Translations under genes and position numbers: made by a program
Assembly (NCBI GenBank): GCA_963849115.1
Contig: CAWKGK010000008.1
Location: 124,001-188,000, forward strand
Length of the DNA: 64,000 nucleotides
Reading direction: 5' to 3'
Origin: JACDAL01 sp963849115
GTDB lineage: Bacteria > Actinomycetota > CADDZG01 > WHSQ01
The notes under the pieces: model-generated
The model's input: only the letters and a program-made list of their open reading frames with translations
Database searches by the model: none
What the model was told of the DNA's origin: nothing
Shown: in pieces, positions 41,715 to 50,193 of the stretch
How the letters are laid out: each line of letters starts with the position of its first letter
Position numbering within the stretch: position 1 is the first letter of the stretch

Positions 41715-42341
41715 GTGCGCTTTGCGCCTCTGATGAGGCCTTCGGGTTCGGTGCTCGATGTGGCTTGCGGCAACGGACGCCATACGCGTTTCTTCTTGGC
41801 TCGGGGCCATGAGGTCAACGCCGTAGACGTCGATCTCAAAAGGGTTGCGGATCTGGAGTCATCAGCTCAGGTAAAGCTCATTGAGGCCGATATCGAGGAC
41901 GGCCCCTGGCCTTTTTCCGGTGCTCGCTTCGACGCCGTCGTGGTCACGAACTACCTGCATCGGCCGCTCCTGGACCAACTCGTTGATGCGGTGGCGCCAG
42001 AAGGCCTGCTGATCTATGAGACTTATGCGCGCGGCAACGAGCGCTGGGGGCGCCCCCGCAACCCCGACTTCCTGTTGCGGCCGGGGGAGCTGCTGGAGGT
42101 GGTCCGAGGCCGCCTGCGCGTTATCGCCTACGAGGACGTGACGGTGACCGAGCCGCGCCGGGCGGCGATCCAGAGGATCTGCGCAATCGCTCGTCCGGGG
42201 TTGGCAATACACCCTTCCGCGGCAGGTTTACGGGTAGGAGCGGTTGAGCAGGTTGGTCACGGCCCCGGCGGACCTCGCCCGGCATCGGGGTCCGGAGGTG
42301 TGAGCTTGCCGTTCTTGCGATCCTCTGCGGTCTTGTTCTGA
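41715..42341 (+). CDS. Class I SAM-dependent methyltransferase
   Basis: A methyltransferase-fold protein with motif I VLDVACGNGRHTRFFLARG near residue 13 and a downstream acidic strand (VDVDLKRV). Family resemblance covers about 155 residues, through RRAAIQRICAIA. The last 50 residues are Gly/Pro-rich, overlap the convergent HNH gene and lack family likeness, so the true end is probably near 42190-42240 or a frameshift changed the stop. The substrate is unknown. Confidence 0.7.
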   Translation: MRFAPLMRPSGSVLDVACGNGRHTRFFLARGHEVNAVDVDLKRVADLESSAQVKLIEADIEDGPWPFSGARFDAVVVTNYLHRPLLDQLVDAVAPEGLLIYETYARGNERWGRPRNPDFLLRPGELLEVVRGRLRVIAYEDVTVTEPRRAAIQRICAIARPGLAIHPSAAGLRVGAVEQVGHGPGGPRPASGSGGVSLPFLRSSAVLF

Positions 42342-43407
42342 TGGCACCCGTAGCAGCGCCACTTGAGATTGGTGGTTGACGCCAAGCCTCCGGCGACATG
42401 AGGCGCGCTGTGGTCTTTCTCGTTGCGAAAGCGGCGGCCGCAATCGGTGCATTTGACCCCGTCGAACTCCGGCGGCTCGCCCAGCTGCAGCGCCAACAGG
42501 ACGTCTACGGGAGTGTTTCGGGTCCAGCGGCGAAAGTGACGCAGGTCGGTGCCGTCATAGAACAGCCCGCTCAGAAAGGCGTCGGAGGCGATCTCTCTGG
42601 CAGTCTGCGGGTGAGATGGGGCCGACTCCCGGGGATCTTGCACACCTCGCCCTCTCGCACGTCCTTCCAACCCCGCTTCGTGATCTCGTGTGACACCAGC
42701 ACCACCAGCTCAGGCTTGCGAGCCGGGACCGTGGGACCTGTAGAGAGCAAACCGGCGTAGGCGTCTGCGAGGTGGCGCTCGAAGGGCTCTTGGTTGCCGT
42801 CCCTCTTGGCGGCACGGAACAGGCGCCCGGCCTCTGCTTCGGCCCGGTTGACGATGGGCACCCCGACATGAGGCTCCAGCAGCAGGTTGATTGAGATCAT
42901 GCCGAGCTCGTCCCGGTAGCTGCGGGCCCTGCGGGCGTGGTGCTGGCGCTCAGCCAGGCCCCGGTGCTGCTCGGCTTCCAGCACGACCTTTCTCGACTTC
43001 TCTCTGAGCGTCTGGAAGGACTCATCCTGGGCCAGCTTCAATAACTCTGTCGAGGAGCCGGGCGAGGCGTTCTCCGCCGTGGCGATCTCTGAGGCTTGGT
43101 CCACAGAGATCTCGCCCGACTTGAACGCCTCTCGGACTTCGTCGGCGCCCTTCAAGGAGTTTCCCGTGTCGACCGCGGCCTTGGCCTTGCCCACAGACAC
43201 TCCGGTTGTGCGCGCCACTTCAGCAGCGTCGTCGAGCTTTGCTGCCAGCATGGTCTTGCCGTAGGACACCAGCTTCTCGGCCTTTGCATAGCGAGACAGA
43301 AGCTCGCGCACCGCAGGGGCGTCCATCACCTCGGGCTCGAGATCGATGTTGGACTTCTCGATCTGCCTGATCGCCTCATCCATCGAGGTGAATTCCATAC
43401 CTGTCAC
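42257..43407 (-). pseudogene. DUF222/HNH endonuclease gene with two frameshifts
   Basis: The frame from 43407 encodes a DUF222-type N-terminal region (helical, with AVRELLSRYAKAEKLVSYG and GEISVDQASEIATAE) ending in GEVCKIPG. The expected continuation GVGPIS is in a second frame and QTAREIASDAFLSGLFYDG in a third, all within about 30 bases near 42600-42640. The third frame then carries the HNH nuclease part: CTDCGRRF, EKDHSAPHVAGG and RCYGCHQNKT, with two zinc CxxC pairs. This is the actinobacterial 13E12-like family. Two same-direction shifts break it. Confidence 0.8.
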
Positions 43408-43416
43408 TATGACAGG
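43400..43416. promoter_or_regulatory. 17-bp palindrome at the HNH start
   Basis: CCTGTCA and TGACAGG flank three bases (CTA) exactly at the GTG start of the DUF222/HNH gene. It could be an operator if transcription begins close to the start codon. No second copy was seen. Confidence 0.35.
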
Positions 43417-43533
43417 CGGCTAGGACACTCTTGGGGAGAAAACCGGCCTCCGAAAGAGGATCTGTCATTTCTTTTTGGGTTTTCTCGAAGCGTCGGTGAT
43501 CGGATGTGAGAGCGAACTAATCTTTCCTTGCAG

Positions 43534-44112
43534 ATGCTGGAAGACGGTTGGTATCTGATGAGCACGGAGGAGCTGGAGCACGCGCTACGCGCGTGGCGTG
43601 AGGGGGATGCCGAGTTCGCCGACGAGGGGTTCGCTCTATCGATCGAAGAGGCGCTCGCTATCCGCAATGCCGGGAACGTTCCCGACGAGCAGGGGCGCAG
43701 CCTCCGGCTGATCCTCGTCCTCGAGGGCGACTCGAACCTCGATCAACTCTCTTCCAAGCGTCTTATCTACGAACCCGATTTCCACTCGGCCCCCTCATGG
43801 CGACGTCAGGGCTCCCGTCCCGTCAACGTGGTGCCCTTGCACCGCTCTAAGGGCCCGGTCCGGCCGGGAAAGCCGTGGTGGCAGGACCCAGAGATGGAGG
43901 AGCTTGAGCAGGAATGGCAACGGACCGGGGCAGTATCGGGCGTGCGGGTCCCCGCCTCCTACCGTGGATTCGTCTACAAGACTGTGGTGGCGCTGAGGAA
44001 TGCGGGGGCCGAGATCACCGCCGCTGCCATCGCCGACTCCATCTCCCGCTGGGTGCCACCAGCCGAGGCTGGGCGCATCCGGGCCGCGCTGGAGGATCAA
44101 CAGGGCACCTGA
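43534..44112 (+). CDS. Hypothetical protein
   Basis: A 192-residue soluble acidic protein with no recognised family. It begins LEDGWYLMSTEELEHALRAW, has an IEEALAIRNAGNVPDEQGRS segment and a C-terminal helical region (SYRGFVYKTVVALRNAGAEI) that ends in EAGRIRAALED. The ATG at 43534 is chosen; a TTG lies two codons upstream. It is divergent from the HNH gene. Composition and codon use match the neighbours. Confidence 0.6.
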   Translation: MLEDGWYLMSTEELEHALRAWREGDAEFADEGFALSIEEALAIRNAGNVPDEQGRSLRLILVLEGDSNLDQLSSKRLIYEPDFHSAPSWRRQGSRPVNVVPLHRSKGPVRPGKPWWQDPEMEELEQEWQRTGAVSGVRVPASYRGFVYKTVVALRNAGAEITAAAIADSISRWVPPAEAGRIRAALEDQQGT

Positions 44113-44237
44113 AGCCGCCGGTGACCGAGAGCCTGGAGAGCCTTTTCCGGGAGCAGTCTTGCTTCCACAGGAAACGCTCGGCCGCAGCCTAGGTCGGCAG
44201 CGCTCCCATTGCGGGCCTCACATGGTAGAGAGTCTCG

Positions 44238-44999
44238 GTGGAGTGGCTGTCGGACCCGGACATATGGATCGGCTTTGCCACGCTTTTGGCGCTGGAAGTC
44301 GTCCTCGGGATCGACAATGTCGTGTTCATCTCGATTCTTGCAGGCAAGCTTCCTGCCGCCCAGCAGGCGCGGGCGCGGCAGACGGGCCTTGGCCTCGCTC
44401 TGGTCATGCGTATTCTGCTGCTGCTGTCCCTGTCCTGGGTCATCGGGCTGACGTCGCCGCTGTTCTCGCTGATCGGCAATGAGATCTCGGGCCGCGACCT
44501 CATATTGATCGTCGGGGGCTTGTTCCTGCTTGGAAAGAGCACATTCGAGATTCACGATCGTCTGGAAGGCGAGGAGGGCCATGCCTCCGATCGTGTCGCA
44601 GCCTCGTTCTCGGCGGTCATCATCCAGATCGTGCTCCTAGACGCCGTCTTCTCGCTTGACTCGGTGATCACGGCGGTCGGGATGGTGGACGAGCTTGCAG
44701 TGATGGTGGCGGCCGTGATCGTCGCGGTGGGCATCATGCTGATCTCCGCGGAGGCCGTCAGTTCGTTCGTCAATGGCCACCCGACCGTCAAAATGTTGGC
44801 GCTGAGCTTCCTGCTCTTGATCGGCCTCACCCTGTTGCTGGACGGGTTCGATCAGCACATACCCAAGGGCTACGTCTACTTTGCGATGGGTTTCTCGCTC
44901 CTCGTCGAGGTGCTCAACCTGCGGGTTCGCACAAAGCGCCAGGAGCCGGTGCGCTTTCATCAGCGTTACGCGGATCGAAATGAGAGGGCCGGGACCTAG
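44238..44999 (+). CDS. TerC family integral membrane protein
   Basis: A 253-residue membrane protein of the TerC/Alx family with about seven helices. The hallmark acidic intramembrane motifs are LALEVVLGIDNVVFISILAG near residue 17 and VLLDAVFSLDSVITAVGMV near 132. Homologues handle manganese efflux or metal loading of exported enzymes, and some are tellurite-resistance associated. The start is GTG. It stands between the hypothetical gene and the aminotransferase gene. Confidence 0.9.
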   Translation: MEWLSDPDIWIGFATLLALEVVLGIDNVVFISILAGKLPAAQQARARQTGLGLALVMRILLLLSLSWVIGLTSPLFSLIGNEISGRDLILIVGGLFLLGKSTFEIHDRLEGEEGHASDRVAASFSAVIIQIVLLDAVFSLDSVITAVGMVDELAVMVAAVIVAVGIMLISAEAVSSFVNGHPTVKMLALSFLLLIGLTLLLDGFDQHIPKGYVYFAMGFSLLVEVLNLRVRTKRQEPVRFHQRYADRNERAGT

Positions 45000-45089
45000 G
45001 TCGACCCGTCGACGGATGAGCCGGGCCCCGCAAGGCCCGCGCCGGTCGATTAGCCTGGGGGCCGGACCACTGAGAAAGAGGGTGAGACA

Positions 45090-46397
45090 ATGGAGCCTCA
45101 AGCATCCCTTTTCGACCGTCACAAGGCCGTCATGCCTTCGTGGCTGGCGATTTACTACGACGAGCCGCTGTCTTTGGAACGGGGCGACGGCCGCCACGTG
45201 TGGGACTCAGAGGGCCGGCGTTATCTGGATTTCTTCGGCGGCATCCTCACGACCACGTCCGGGCACAACGTCCCCGAGGTCGTCGAGGCGATTAGGGACC
45301 AGGCCGGAAAAATTATTCATAGCTCGACGCTCTATCTGATCGAGCCCGCCGTCGAGCTGGCCGAGAAGATCTCGCAACTCGCTCCGATGGATGACGCCAA
45401 GGTCTACTTCGTGTGCTCGGGAACCGAGGCCAATGAGGCGGCTATGTTGCTGGCTACCAGCTACCGGCGCTCTCACCAGGTTCTCGCCCTTCGCAACAGC
45501 TACCACGGGCGTTCGTTCGCGGCCATGGGCATAACCGGTAACCGTGGTTGGTGCGCATCGGCGCTTTCGCCGGTGAGGGTCAGCTACGTTCAGAACGGCT
45601 ATCGCTATCGAAGCCCGTTCGGACATATGTCCGATGAGGACTTCATCAAGGCATGCGCGGACGACCTGCGCAACGTCATTGAAACCACTACTTCCGGAGA
45701 CGTGTCATGCATGATCGCCGAGCCGATTCAGGGGGTGGGGGGTTTCGCCTCTCCTCCCGACGGATTCTTTAGGGCGATGAAGGATGTCCTGGACGAGTAC
45801 GACATATTGTTCATTTCCGACGAAGTGCAGACCGGATGGGGGCGTACCGGGGAGCACTTCTGGGGTATCGACGCACACGACGTCAGGCCCGACATCGTCA
45901 CGTTCGCCAAGGGGATCGGCAACGGTCTTTCGGTTGGAGGAGTGGTCGCCCGGCCTGAGCTGATGGACTGTGTGGGGGCGAACTCGATCTCCACTTTCGG
46001 TGGGAACCCTCTCGTCACTGCCGGCGCTCTGGCGAACCTGAATTACATGCTGGACAACGATCTCCAAACCAACGCCCGCAAAGTGGGAGAGCATCTCTTC
46101 TCGCGACTGCGGGATCTCCAACAACAGCATGCGTTCATCGGTGATGTGCGCGGCAAGGGTCTCATGATCGGCATCGAGCTAGTGAAACCTCCCGGCAAGG
46201 AGCCCGATGTCGCCGCGGCCGGGCGCGTGATGGAGGAGACCAGGAGCCGAGGGTTATTGATCGGCAAGGGAGGTCTCTACGGTAACTGTGTTCGTATGGC
46301 GCCTCCGATGAGTCTCACGATGGAGGAAGCGGACGAGGGCTTCGAGCTGTTTGCCGATGCGATCGCTGCCTCTGAGCTGCCGAGAGCCGATTCGTGA
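45090..46397 (+). CDS. Class-III aminotransferase, AGXT2-like
   Basis: A 435-residue fold-type I PLP enzyme. Landmarks are the FFGGILTTTSGHNVPEVVEA N-terminal region, the CSGTEANEAAMLLA phosphate loop near residue 112, FISDEVQTGWGRTGEHFWG near 245 and the PLP lysine in TFAKGIGNGLSVGG near 272. The closest recognised class is alanine-glyoxylate/beta-alanine-pyruvate (AGXT2-like) aminotransferase. It should interconvert an omega- or alpha-amino acid with pyruvate or glyoxylate. A GAGGGTGAGA ribosome binding site precedes the ATG. Confidence 0.9.
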   Translation: MEPQASLFDRHKAVMPSWLAIYYDEPLSLERGDGRHVWDSEGRRYLDFFGGILTTTSGHNVPEVVEAIRDQAGKIIHSSTLYLIEPAVELAEKISQLAPMDDAKVYFVCSGTEANEAAMLLATSYRRSHQVLALRNSYHGRSFAAMGITGNRGWCASALSPVRVSYVQNGYRYRSPFGHMSDEDFIKACADDLRNVIETTTSGDVSCMIAEPIQGVGGFASPPDGFFRAMKDVLDEYDILFISDEVQTGWGRTGEHFWGIDAHDVRPDIVTFAKGIGNGLSVGGVVARPELMDCVGANSISTFGGNPLVTAGALANLNYMLDNDLQTNARKVGEHLFSRLRDLQQQHAFIGDVRGKGLMIGIELVKPPGKEPDVAAAGRVMEETRSRGLLIGKGGLYGNCVRMAPPMSLTMEEADEGFELFADAIAASELPRADS

Positions 46398-46549
46398 TAG
46401 TCACCAGCCACGCTCTTGAGTGTGAAGTTCTTCAGGCGCGCTAAGGCCAGTACCGTCCGTCGGCTTGCACAGGGGTCGCGCGGCGTGGATCTCGGATTCC
46501 CGCAGAACTGACCTTCGCGAAACGGCGCCCGTGGGCGGAGGTCGCGCTG

Positions 46550-47398
46550 GTGGGAATCGCGACGGTGTGGGGCCTGACCTTCGTCATGGTTCAGGACGCG
46601 GTCGCGCTCATCCCGGTGATGACGTTCCTCGCTTATCGTTTCTTGAGCGCGTCCCTGCTGGTGGCCGTGCTGTTTCGGCACAGGCTTGTGCGGCTGTCCG
46701 CATCGGGGTGGCGCGCGGGATTGGTCATGGGCTTCTTTCTCATGCTCGGCTACATCTTCCAGACGCTCGGGCTCGAACGAACGACTGCGTCCAACACCGC
46801 CTTCATCACCGGCCTGTTCGTGGTCCTGACTCCGCTGTTCGGGGGGGTTCTGTTCGGCCAGCACCCTGGTCCCGTGGCGTGGGCCGCGGCGGCGACTGCA
46901 GGCGTGGGGTTGTATCTGTTATCGGGCACAGGAGGAGACCTTCACCTGGGCGGTGACGCCCTCGTCCTCGTGACTGCGTGTTCCTTTGCGCTTCACATCC
47001 TCTTCACCGACCGAGCGGTCGTCGAGCATGACGTCGGTGCCCTGCTCGCCGTCCAGCTAGCGGTCTCTGGCGTCGTGCCGTTGCTGTTCGCGATCGGTCA
47101 AGGCGATCTGATCATTCCCACCAGCAGTGTCGTTTGGAGCGCGTTGCTGGTCACCGCCTTCGTCGCAAGCGCCCTCGGATTCTTCGTCCAGACCTACGCG
47201 CAGCGTCATGCCCCCCCCGCTCGCACAGCCTTGATCCTGGCGAGCGAACCGGCCTTCGCGGGACTTTTCGCCTATCTCCTGAAGGGCGAGACGCTGGATC
47301 CCCTCGACTGGACGGGGGCCGCACTGATCCTCGGCGCCATTGTTGCAGTCGAAGCAGTTCCACGGCTGCGCACGACCCGCCCGCTTCCGGAGGGCTGA
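46550..47398 (+). CDS. EamA/DMT family transporter
   Basis: A drug/metabolite transporter of about 10 helices built from two EamA repeats. The first repeat starts IATVWGLTFVMVQDAV, and GYIFQTLGLERTTASNTAFI is the conserved half-repeat end; the second includes LVTAFVASALGFFVQTYAQ and RTALILASEPAFAGLFAY. The first helix seems to begin upstream of the GTG at 46550, so the real start may be a few codons earlier at a rarer codon. Substrate unknown. Confidence 0.87.
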   Translation: MGIATVWGLTFVMVQDAVALIPVMTFLAYRFLSASLLVAVLFRHRLVRLSASGWRAGLVMGFFLMLGYIFQTLGLERTTASNTAFITGLFVVLTPLFGGVLFGQHPGPVAWAAAATAGVGLYLLSGTGGDLHLGGDALVLVTACSFALHILFTDRAVVEHDVGALLAVQLAVSGVVPLLFAIGQGDLIIPTSSVVWSALLVTAFVASALGFFVQTYAQRHAPPARTALILASEPAFAGLFAYLLKGETLDPLDWTGAALILGAIVAVEAVPRLRTTRPLPEG

Positions 47399-47465
47399 AC
47401 CCATTCTGAGAATCCGCTCGGGGCCGTGACGTGGGGCCGGTTCCACCGCTCACTACAATGGCCGA

Positions 47466-47924
47466 GTGGACGAAGTGAGAGTCAACGTCGCCGGCGTCAT
47501 TCTGTGGTTGCTCGTCGCGATCCTGTTGGTGACGATAGTGATGCTCTCCGTTATTCCGGCGAACGAGGCGAGCTCCCTGGCGGCCGCCACACGTGTTCCC
47601 GCGGTGGCTGCCGGTGCCCACATCAGTTCCGGCGTGCAAGACGCTGCCTGGCACTGCCTCTTCTACGGGCCTTTCACCCTCGCTCTGTTGCTTGCGGCGG
47701 CCTGGCGCCCGGGTCTGCCCCGACGCCGGTCACACGGTCCCGCGCTGCTGGTGATCCTCCTCGTTGGTGGTTTGGGCATGCTTCTCGAGCTAGTGCAGGC
47801 AACCTGGTTCGGCAGGAGCGCGGAGCTTGTGGATGTGCTCGGCAACGTGGTCGGGCTGGCATTGGGAGCTGCGGCGTGGCGAGGAATCGAGTGGCTTTAC
47901 ACAGCACCCGCTAGATTTTCCTGA
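47466..47924 (+). CDS. VanZ-like membrane protein
   Basis: A 152-residue protein with about four helices of the VanZ-like family. The diagnostic C-terminal part is LLELVQATWFGRSAELVDVLGN VVGLALG-like (ELVQ...D..GN), and the second helix carries HCLFYGPFTLALLLA. The GTG at 47466 is the start. VanZ-like proteins are linked to glycopeptide tolerance in some bacteria, but most are uncharacterised. Confidence 0.8.
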   Translation: MDEVRVNVAGVILWLLVAILLVTIVMLSVIPANEASSLAAATRVPAVAAGAHISSGVQDAAWHCLFYGPFTLALLLAAAWRPGLPRRRSHGPALLVILLVGGLGMLLELVQATWFGRSAELVDVLGNVVGLALGAAAWRGIEWLYTAPARFS

Positions 47925-47946
47925 GTTGGGCGCGGAAAGGACGACC

Positions 47947-48192
47947 ATGGGTCAGCCGGTTGTGCACTTCGAGATCATCGGGACCGATCCGGCGAAGCTC
48001 CGTAGTTACTACGGCGACCTATTCGGGTGGGAGTTCGACACGAGCGGCCCGGTCTCGGAGGATCTCTCTCAGCCGGGGCAATTACGGTTTCGTGGAGCGG
48101 AGCACGACCAGCCGGCCCCGGGGGCGGACCTCGTCGTCGGCCACTTCACGGACCCCGAGGGTCCCTTGATCGGTCTCGCCGGCACGGCGTAA
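47947..48192 (+). pseudogene. Internally deleted VOC/glyoxalase gene
   Basis: The frame starts as a normal VOC protein (VVHFEIIGTDPAKLRSYYGDL, FGWEFDTSGP) and ends as one (DLVVGHFTDPEGPLIGLAG), but the middle is missing and out of frame. The neighbouring frame reads GNYGFVERSTTS, the expected continuation, so a frameshift precedes a deletion of roughly 40 codons. The 81-residue product lacks half of the fold. Confidence 0.7.
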
Positions 48193-48270
48193 CAGCCGCC
48201 ACCCCGAAACAGGGGAGCCGGCGAGGTTGCCGCCGTTGGTCTGCGGGGTCGCACTCGGTAGGCTTTCTTC

Positions 48271-48290
48271 TCGAACGTATGTTCTATAGT
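48271..48290 (+). promoter_or_regulatory. LexA-type SOS box with overlapping -10 of leaderless promoter
   Basis: TCGAACGTATGTTCTA at 48271-48286 matches the actinobacterial SOS consensus TCGAAC-N4-GTTCGA with one mismatch. A -10-like TATAGT at 48285-48290 overlaps it, placing transcription start close to the ATG at 48297. LexA bound here would block the promoter. Confidence 0.7.
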
Positions 48291-48296
48291 GGCCGG

Positions 48297-49274
48297 ATGG
48301 CTCCCGACCAGCTCTTCGAGCTCCGCCGGCGCACGTTCGACACGCCGCAGTTCCGGGGCATCGAGTTCATCGAGGTCGAGGCGAAGTCCATAGTCAATCC
48401 CGTGCCGGGCAACTACCTCCCGTTCAACTGGACGATCAACCCCTACAGGGGCTGCTCCCATGCGTGCACTTACTGCTTCGCTCGCGTCACGCATACCTAT
48501 ATGGACATGGACGCGGGCAAGGATTTCGACAGCAAGATCGTCGTCAAGGTCAATGCCCCCGACCTGTTGCGGGTCAAGCTCAGGTCGAAATCTTGGAAAG
48601 GTGAGCACATCGCCATGGGGACCGCCACCGATCCTTACCAGCGCGCCGAAGGCCGCTACAGGCTCATGCGGGGGATCATCCAAGCCCTCACAGACCACCA
48701 CAACCCGTTCTCAATTCTCACCAAGGGCACTCTGATGATGCGCGATCTGGACCTGCTGCTTGCAGCCGCCGAGGTGACCCAGGTTTCGACCGCATTCTCG
48801 ATTCCGACTCTGGACGAGGCCGCGTGGCGCAAGAGTGAGCCGGGCACACCACATCCTTTGAAGCGCATGGAATCCGTTGCTCGGCTCAATGCTTCGGGAA
48901 TCCCCTCCGGGGTGATGCTGGCGCCAATCCTGCCGGGAATCACCGACGACCTCGGCGGGATGAAGAGGGTCGTCGATGCCGCTGTGGCGGCGGGAGCCAC
49001 TCATGTCACGCCGATCTTCCTTCACCTGCGTCCGGTCGTGCGTGAGGAGTACATGGGCTGGCTTCAGGAGGAGTTTCCCGAGCTGGTCGTCGACTACGAG
49101 CAGCTCTACCGGCGTTCGGCCTACGGGCCCAAGGAGGAGCGCAACAAGCTTTCTCTCACCGTAGGGACGCTGCTGGACGAGGCGGGTTTCGAAAGAAAGT
49201 CCACTCCGAGGCGAGGGGTAACCTCGAACCGGAGCGTGTCAAACGCCCCCAACGAGCAACTCTCGCTGCTCTAG
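48297..49274 (+). CDS. Rv2578c-like radical SAM protein
   Basis: A 325-residue radical SAM protein of the spore-photoproduct-lyase-related Rv2578c group. The [4Fe-4S] motif is CSHACTYC within NPYRGCSHACTYCFARVTH near residue 53, and later family segments are KGEHIAMGTATDPYQRAEG and FSILTKGTLMMRDLDLL. The substrate is unknown; DNA photoproducts are one proposal for the wider family. The ATG at 48297 is chosen because an upstream ATG at 48279 sits inside the SOS box. The SOS box and -10 imply DNA-damage induction of a leaderless message. Confidence 0.88.
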   Translation: MAPDQLFELRRRTFDTPQFRGIEFIEVEAKSIVNPVPGNYLPFNWTINPYRGCSHACTYCFARVTHTYMDMDAGKDFDSKIVVKVNAPDLLRVKLRSKSWKGEHIAMGTATDPYQRAEGRYRLMRGIIQALTDHHNPFSILTKGTLMMRDLDLLLAAAEVTQVSTAFSIPTLDEAAWRKSEPGTPHPLKRMESVARLNASGIPSGVMLAPILPGITDDLGGMKRVVDAAVAAGATHVTPIFLHLRPVVREEYMGWLQEEFPELVVDYEQLYRRSAYGPKEERNKLSLTVGTLLDEAGFERKSTPRRGVTSNRSVSNAPNEQLSLL

Positions 49275-49291
49275 CGCGATCCTTTCGTCAG

Positions 49292-49312
49292 AACCCGCGC
49301 TGAGCGCGGGTT
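49292..49312. terminator. Bidirectional hairpin between convergent genes
   Basis: AACCCGCGC (49292-49300) and GCGCGGGTT (49304-49312) pair exactly around TGA. It lies between the convergent radical SAM and htpX genes. The TGA loop and style match the hairpin at 18366. Confidence 0.6.
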
Positions 49313-49331
49313 ACGGTGAAAAGTCGAGGGG

Positions 49332-50177
49332 CTATGGGCGCCAATCTCTCAGGCGAGTGATGCGCTCCTGGGTCGAGGGATGAGTCGAGAACAGACGAGC
49401 GAAGTTGACGCGGCGGCCGGACAACGGATTCACGATGTACATGGTCGCTTGAGCAGGGTTGACGTTCATCGGGATCTTCTTGGCCGAGACCTCGAGCTTC
49501 TCGAGCGCCCGGGCGAGCGACTCCCCGCCGCCCATAAGTCCCGCCCCGCTGCGGTCGGCCTCGAACTCGCGCGAGCGCGACAGCGCCATCTGGAGGAGTC
49601 CTGCGGCCAACGGTGCCAAAAACGCCATCGCCAGCAGGCCCAGGGGATTGCCACCCTCGTTGTCCCGGCTCCCGCCGAACATTGCTCCCCACATAACCAT
49701 GCGAGCCAGAAAAGTGATGCCCATTGCGACCGCGGCGGCGACAGAGCCGATCAGGATGTCGTTGTTCTTGACGTGCGCCAGCTCGTGCGCAAGCACGCCG
49801 CGCAGCTCGTCCTCGGAGAGGATGCTCATGATCCCTTGAGTTACGGCGACCGCGGCGTGATCCTCGTTGCGACCGGTGGCGAAGGCGTTGGGCTGGGGGC
49901 TGGGCGTGACGAAGAGTCTGGGCATCGGCATGTTCGCTCGCATCGTCAGGTCACGCACAATCCGGTAGAGCTCGGGTGCCTCCTGCTCGGAGACGGGCCG
50001 CGCCCGGGAGGCCTTGATTGCGAGCTTGTCCGAGAACCAGTAGGACCCCCCCACGAACACCAGCCCGATGAGCAGGCCGATGATGGCGCCGCCGCGTCCG
50101 AAAAAGGATCCGGCGAGAACCAACAGACCGCCCAGGCCGGCAAGCAAAATATAGGTCTTCAAAGTGTTAGTGCTCAT
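49332..50177 (-). CDS. htpX: Membrane zinc metalloprotease HtpX
   Basis: A 281-residue M48 protease that degrades damaged membrane proteins. Two N-terminal helices (LAGLGGLLVLAGSFF and a second segment GGAIIGLLIGLVFVGG) precede the zinc site HELAHVKNND near residue 131, with further helices and the third ligand Glu in SREFEADRSGAGL near 202. The typical FSTHPSTQERITRL C-terminus is present. The ATG at 50177 is 16 bases from the divergent epimerase start, so promoters overlap. Confidence 0.93.
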   Translation of the reverse strand: MSTNTLKTYILLAGLGGLLVLAGSFFGRGGAIIGLLIGLVFVGGSYWFSDKLAIKASRARPVSEQEAPELYRIVRDLTMRANMPMPRLFVTPSPQPNAFATGRNEDHAAVAVTQGIMSILSEDELRGVLAHELAHVKNNDILIGSVAAAVAMGITFLARMVMWGAMFGGSRDNEGGNPLGLLAMAFLAPLAAGLLQMALSRSREFEADRSGAGLMGGGESLARALEKLEVSAKKIPMNVNPAQATMYIVNPLSGRRVNFARLFSTHPSTQERITRLRDWRP

Positions 50178-50193
50178 AAGGACATTATGTAGC

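Noticed and set aside
42190..42341. C-terminal 50 residues of the methyltransferase frame as a real extension
   Set aside because: Gly/Pro-rich, overlaps the convergent HNH gene and lacks family likeness; probably readthrough past the true end.
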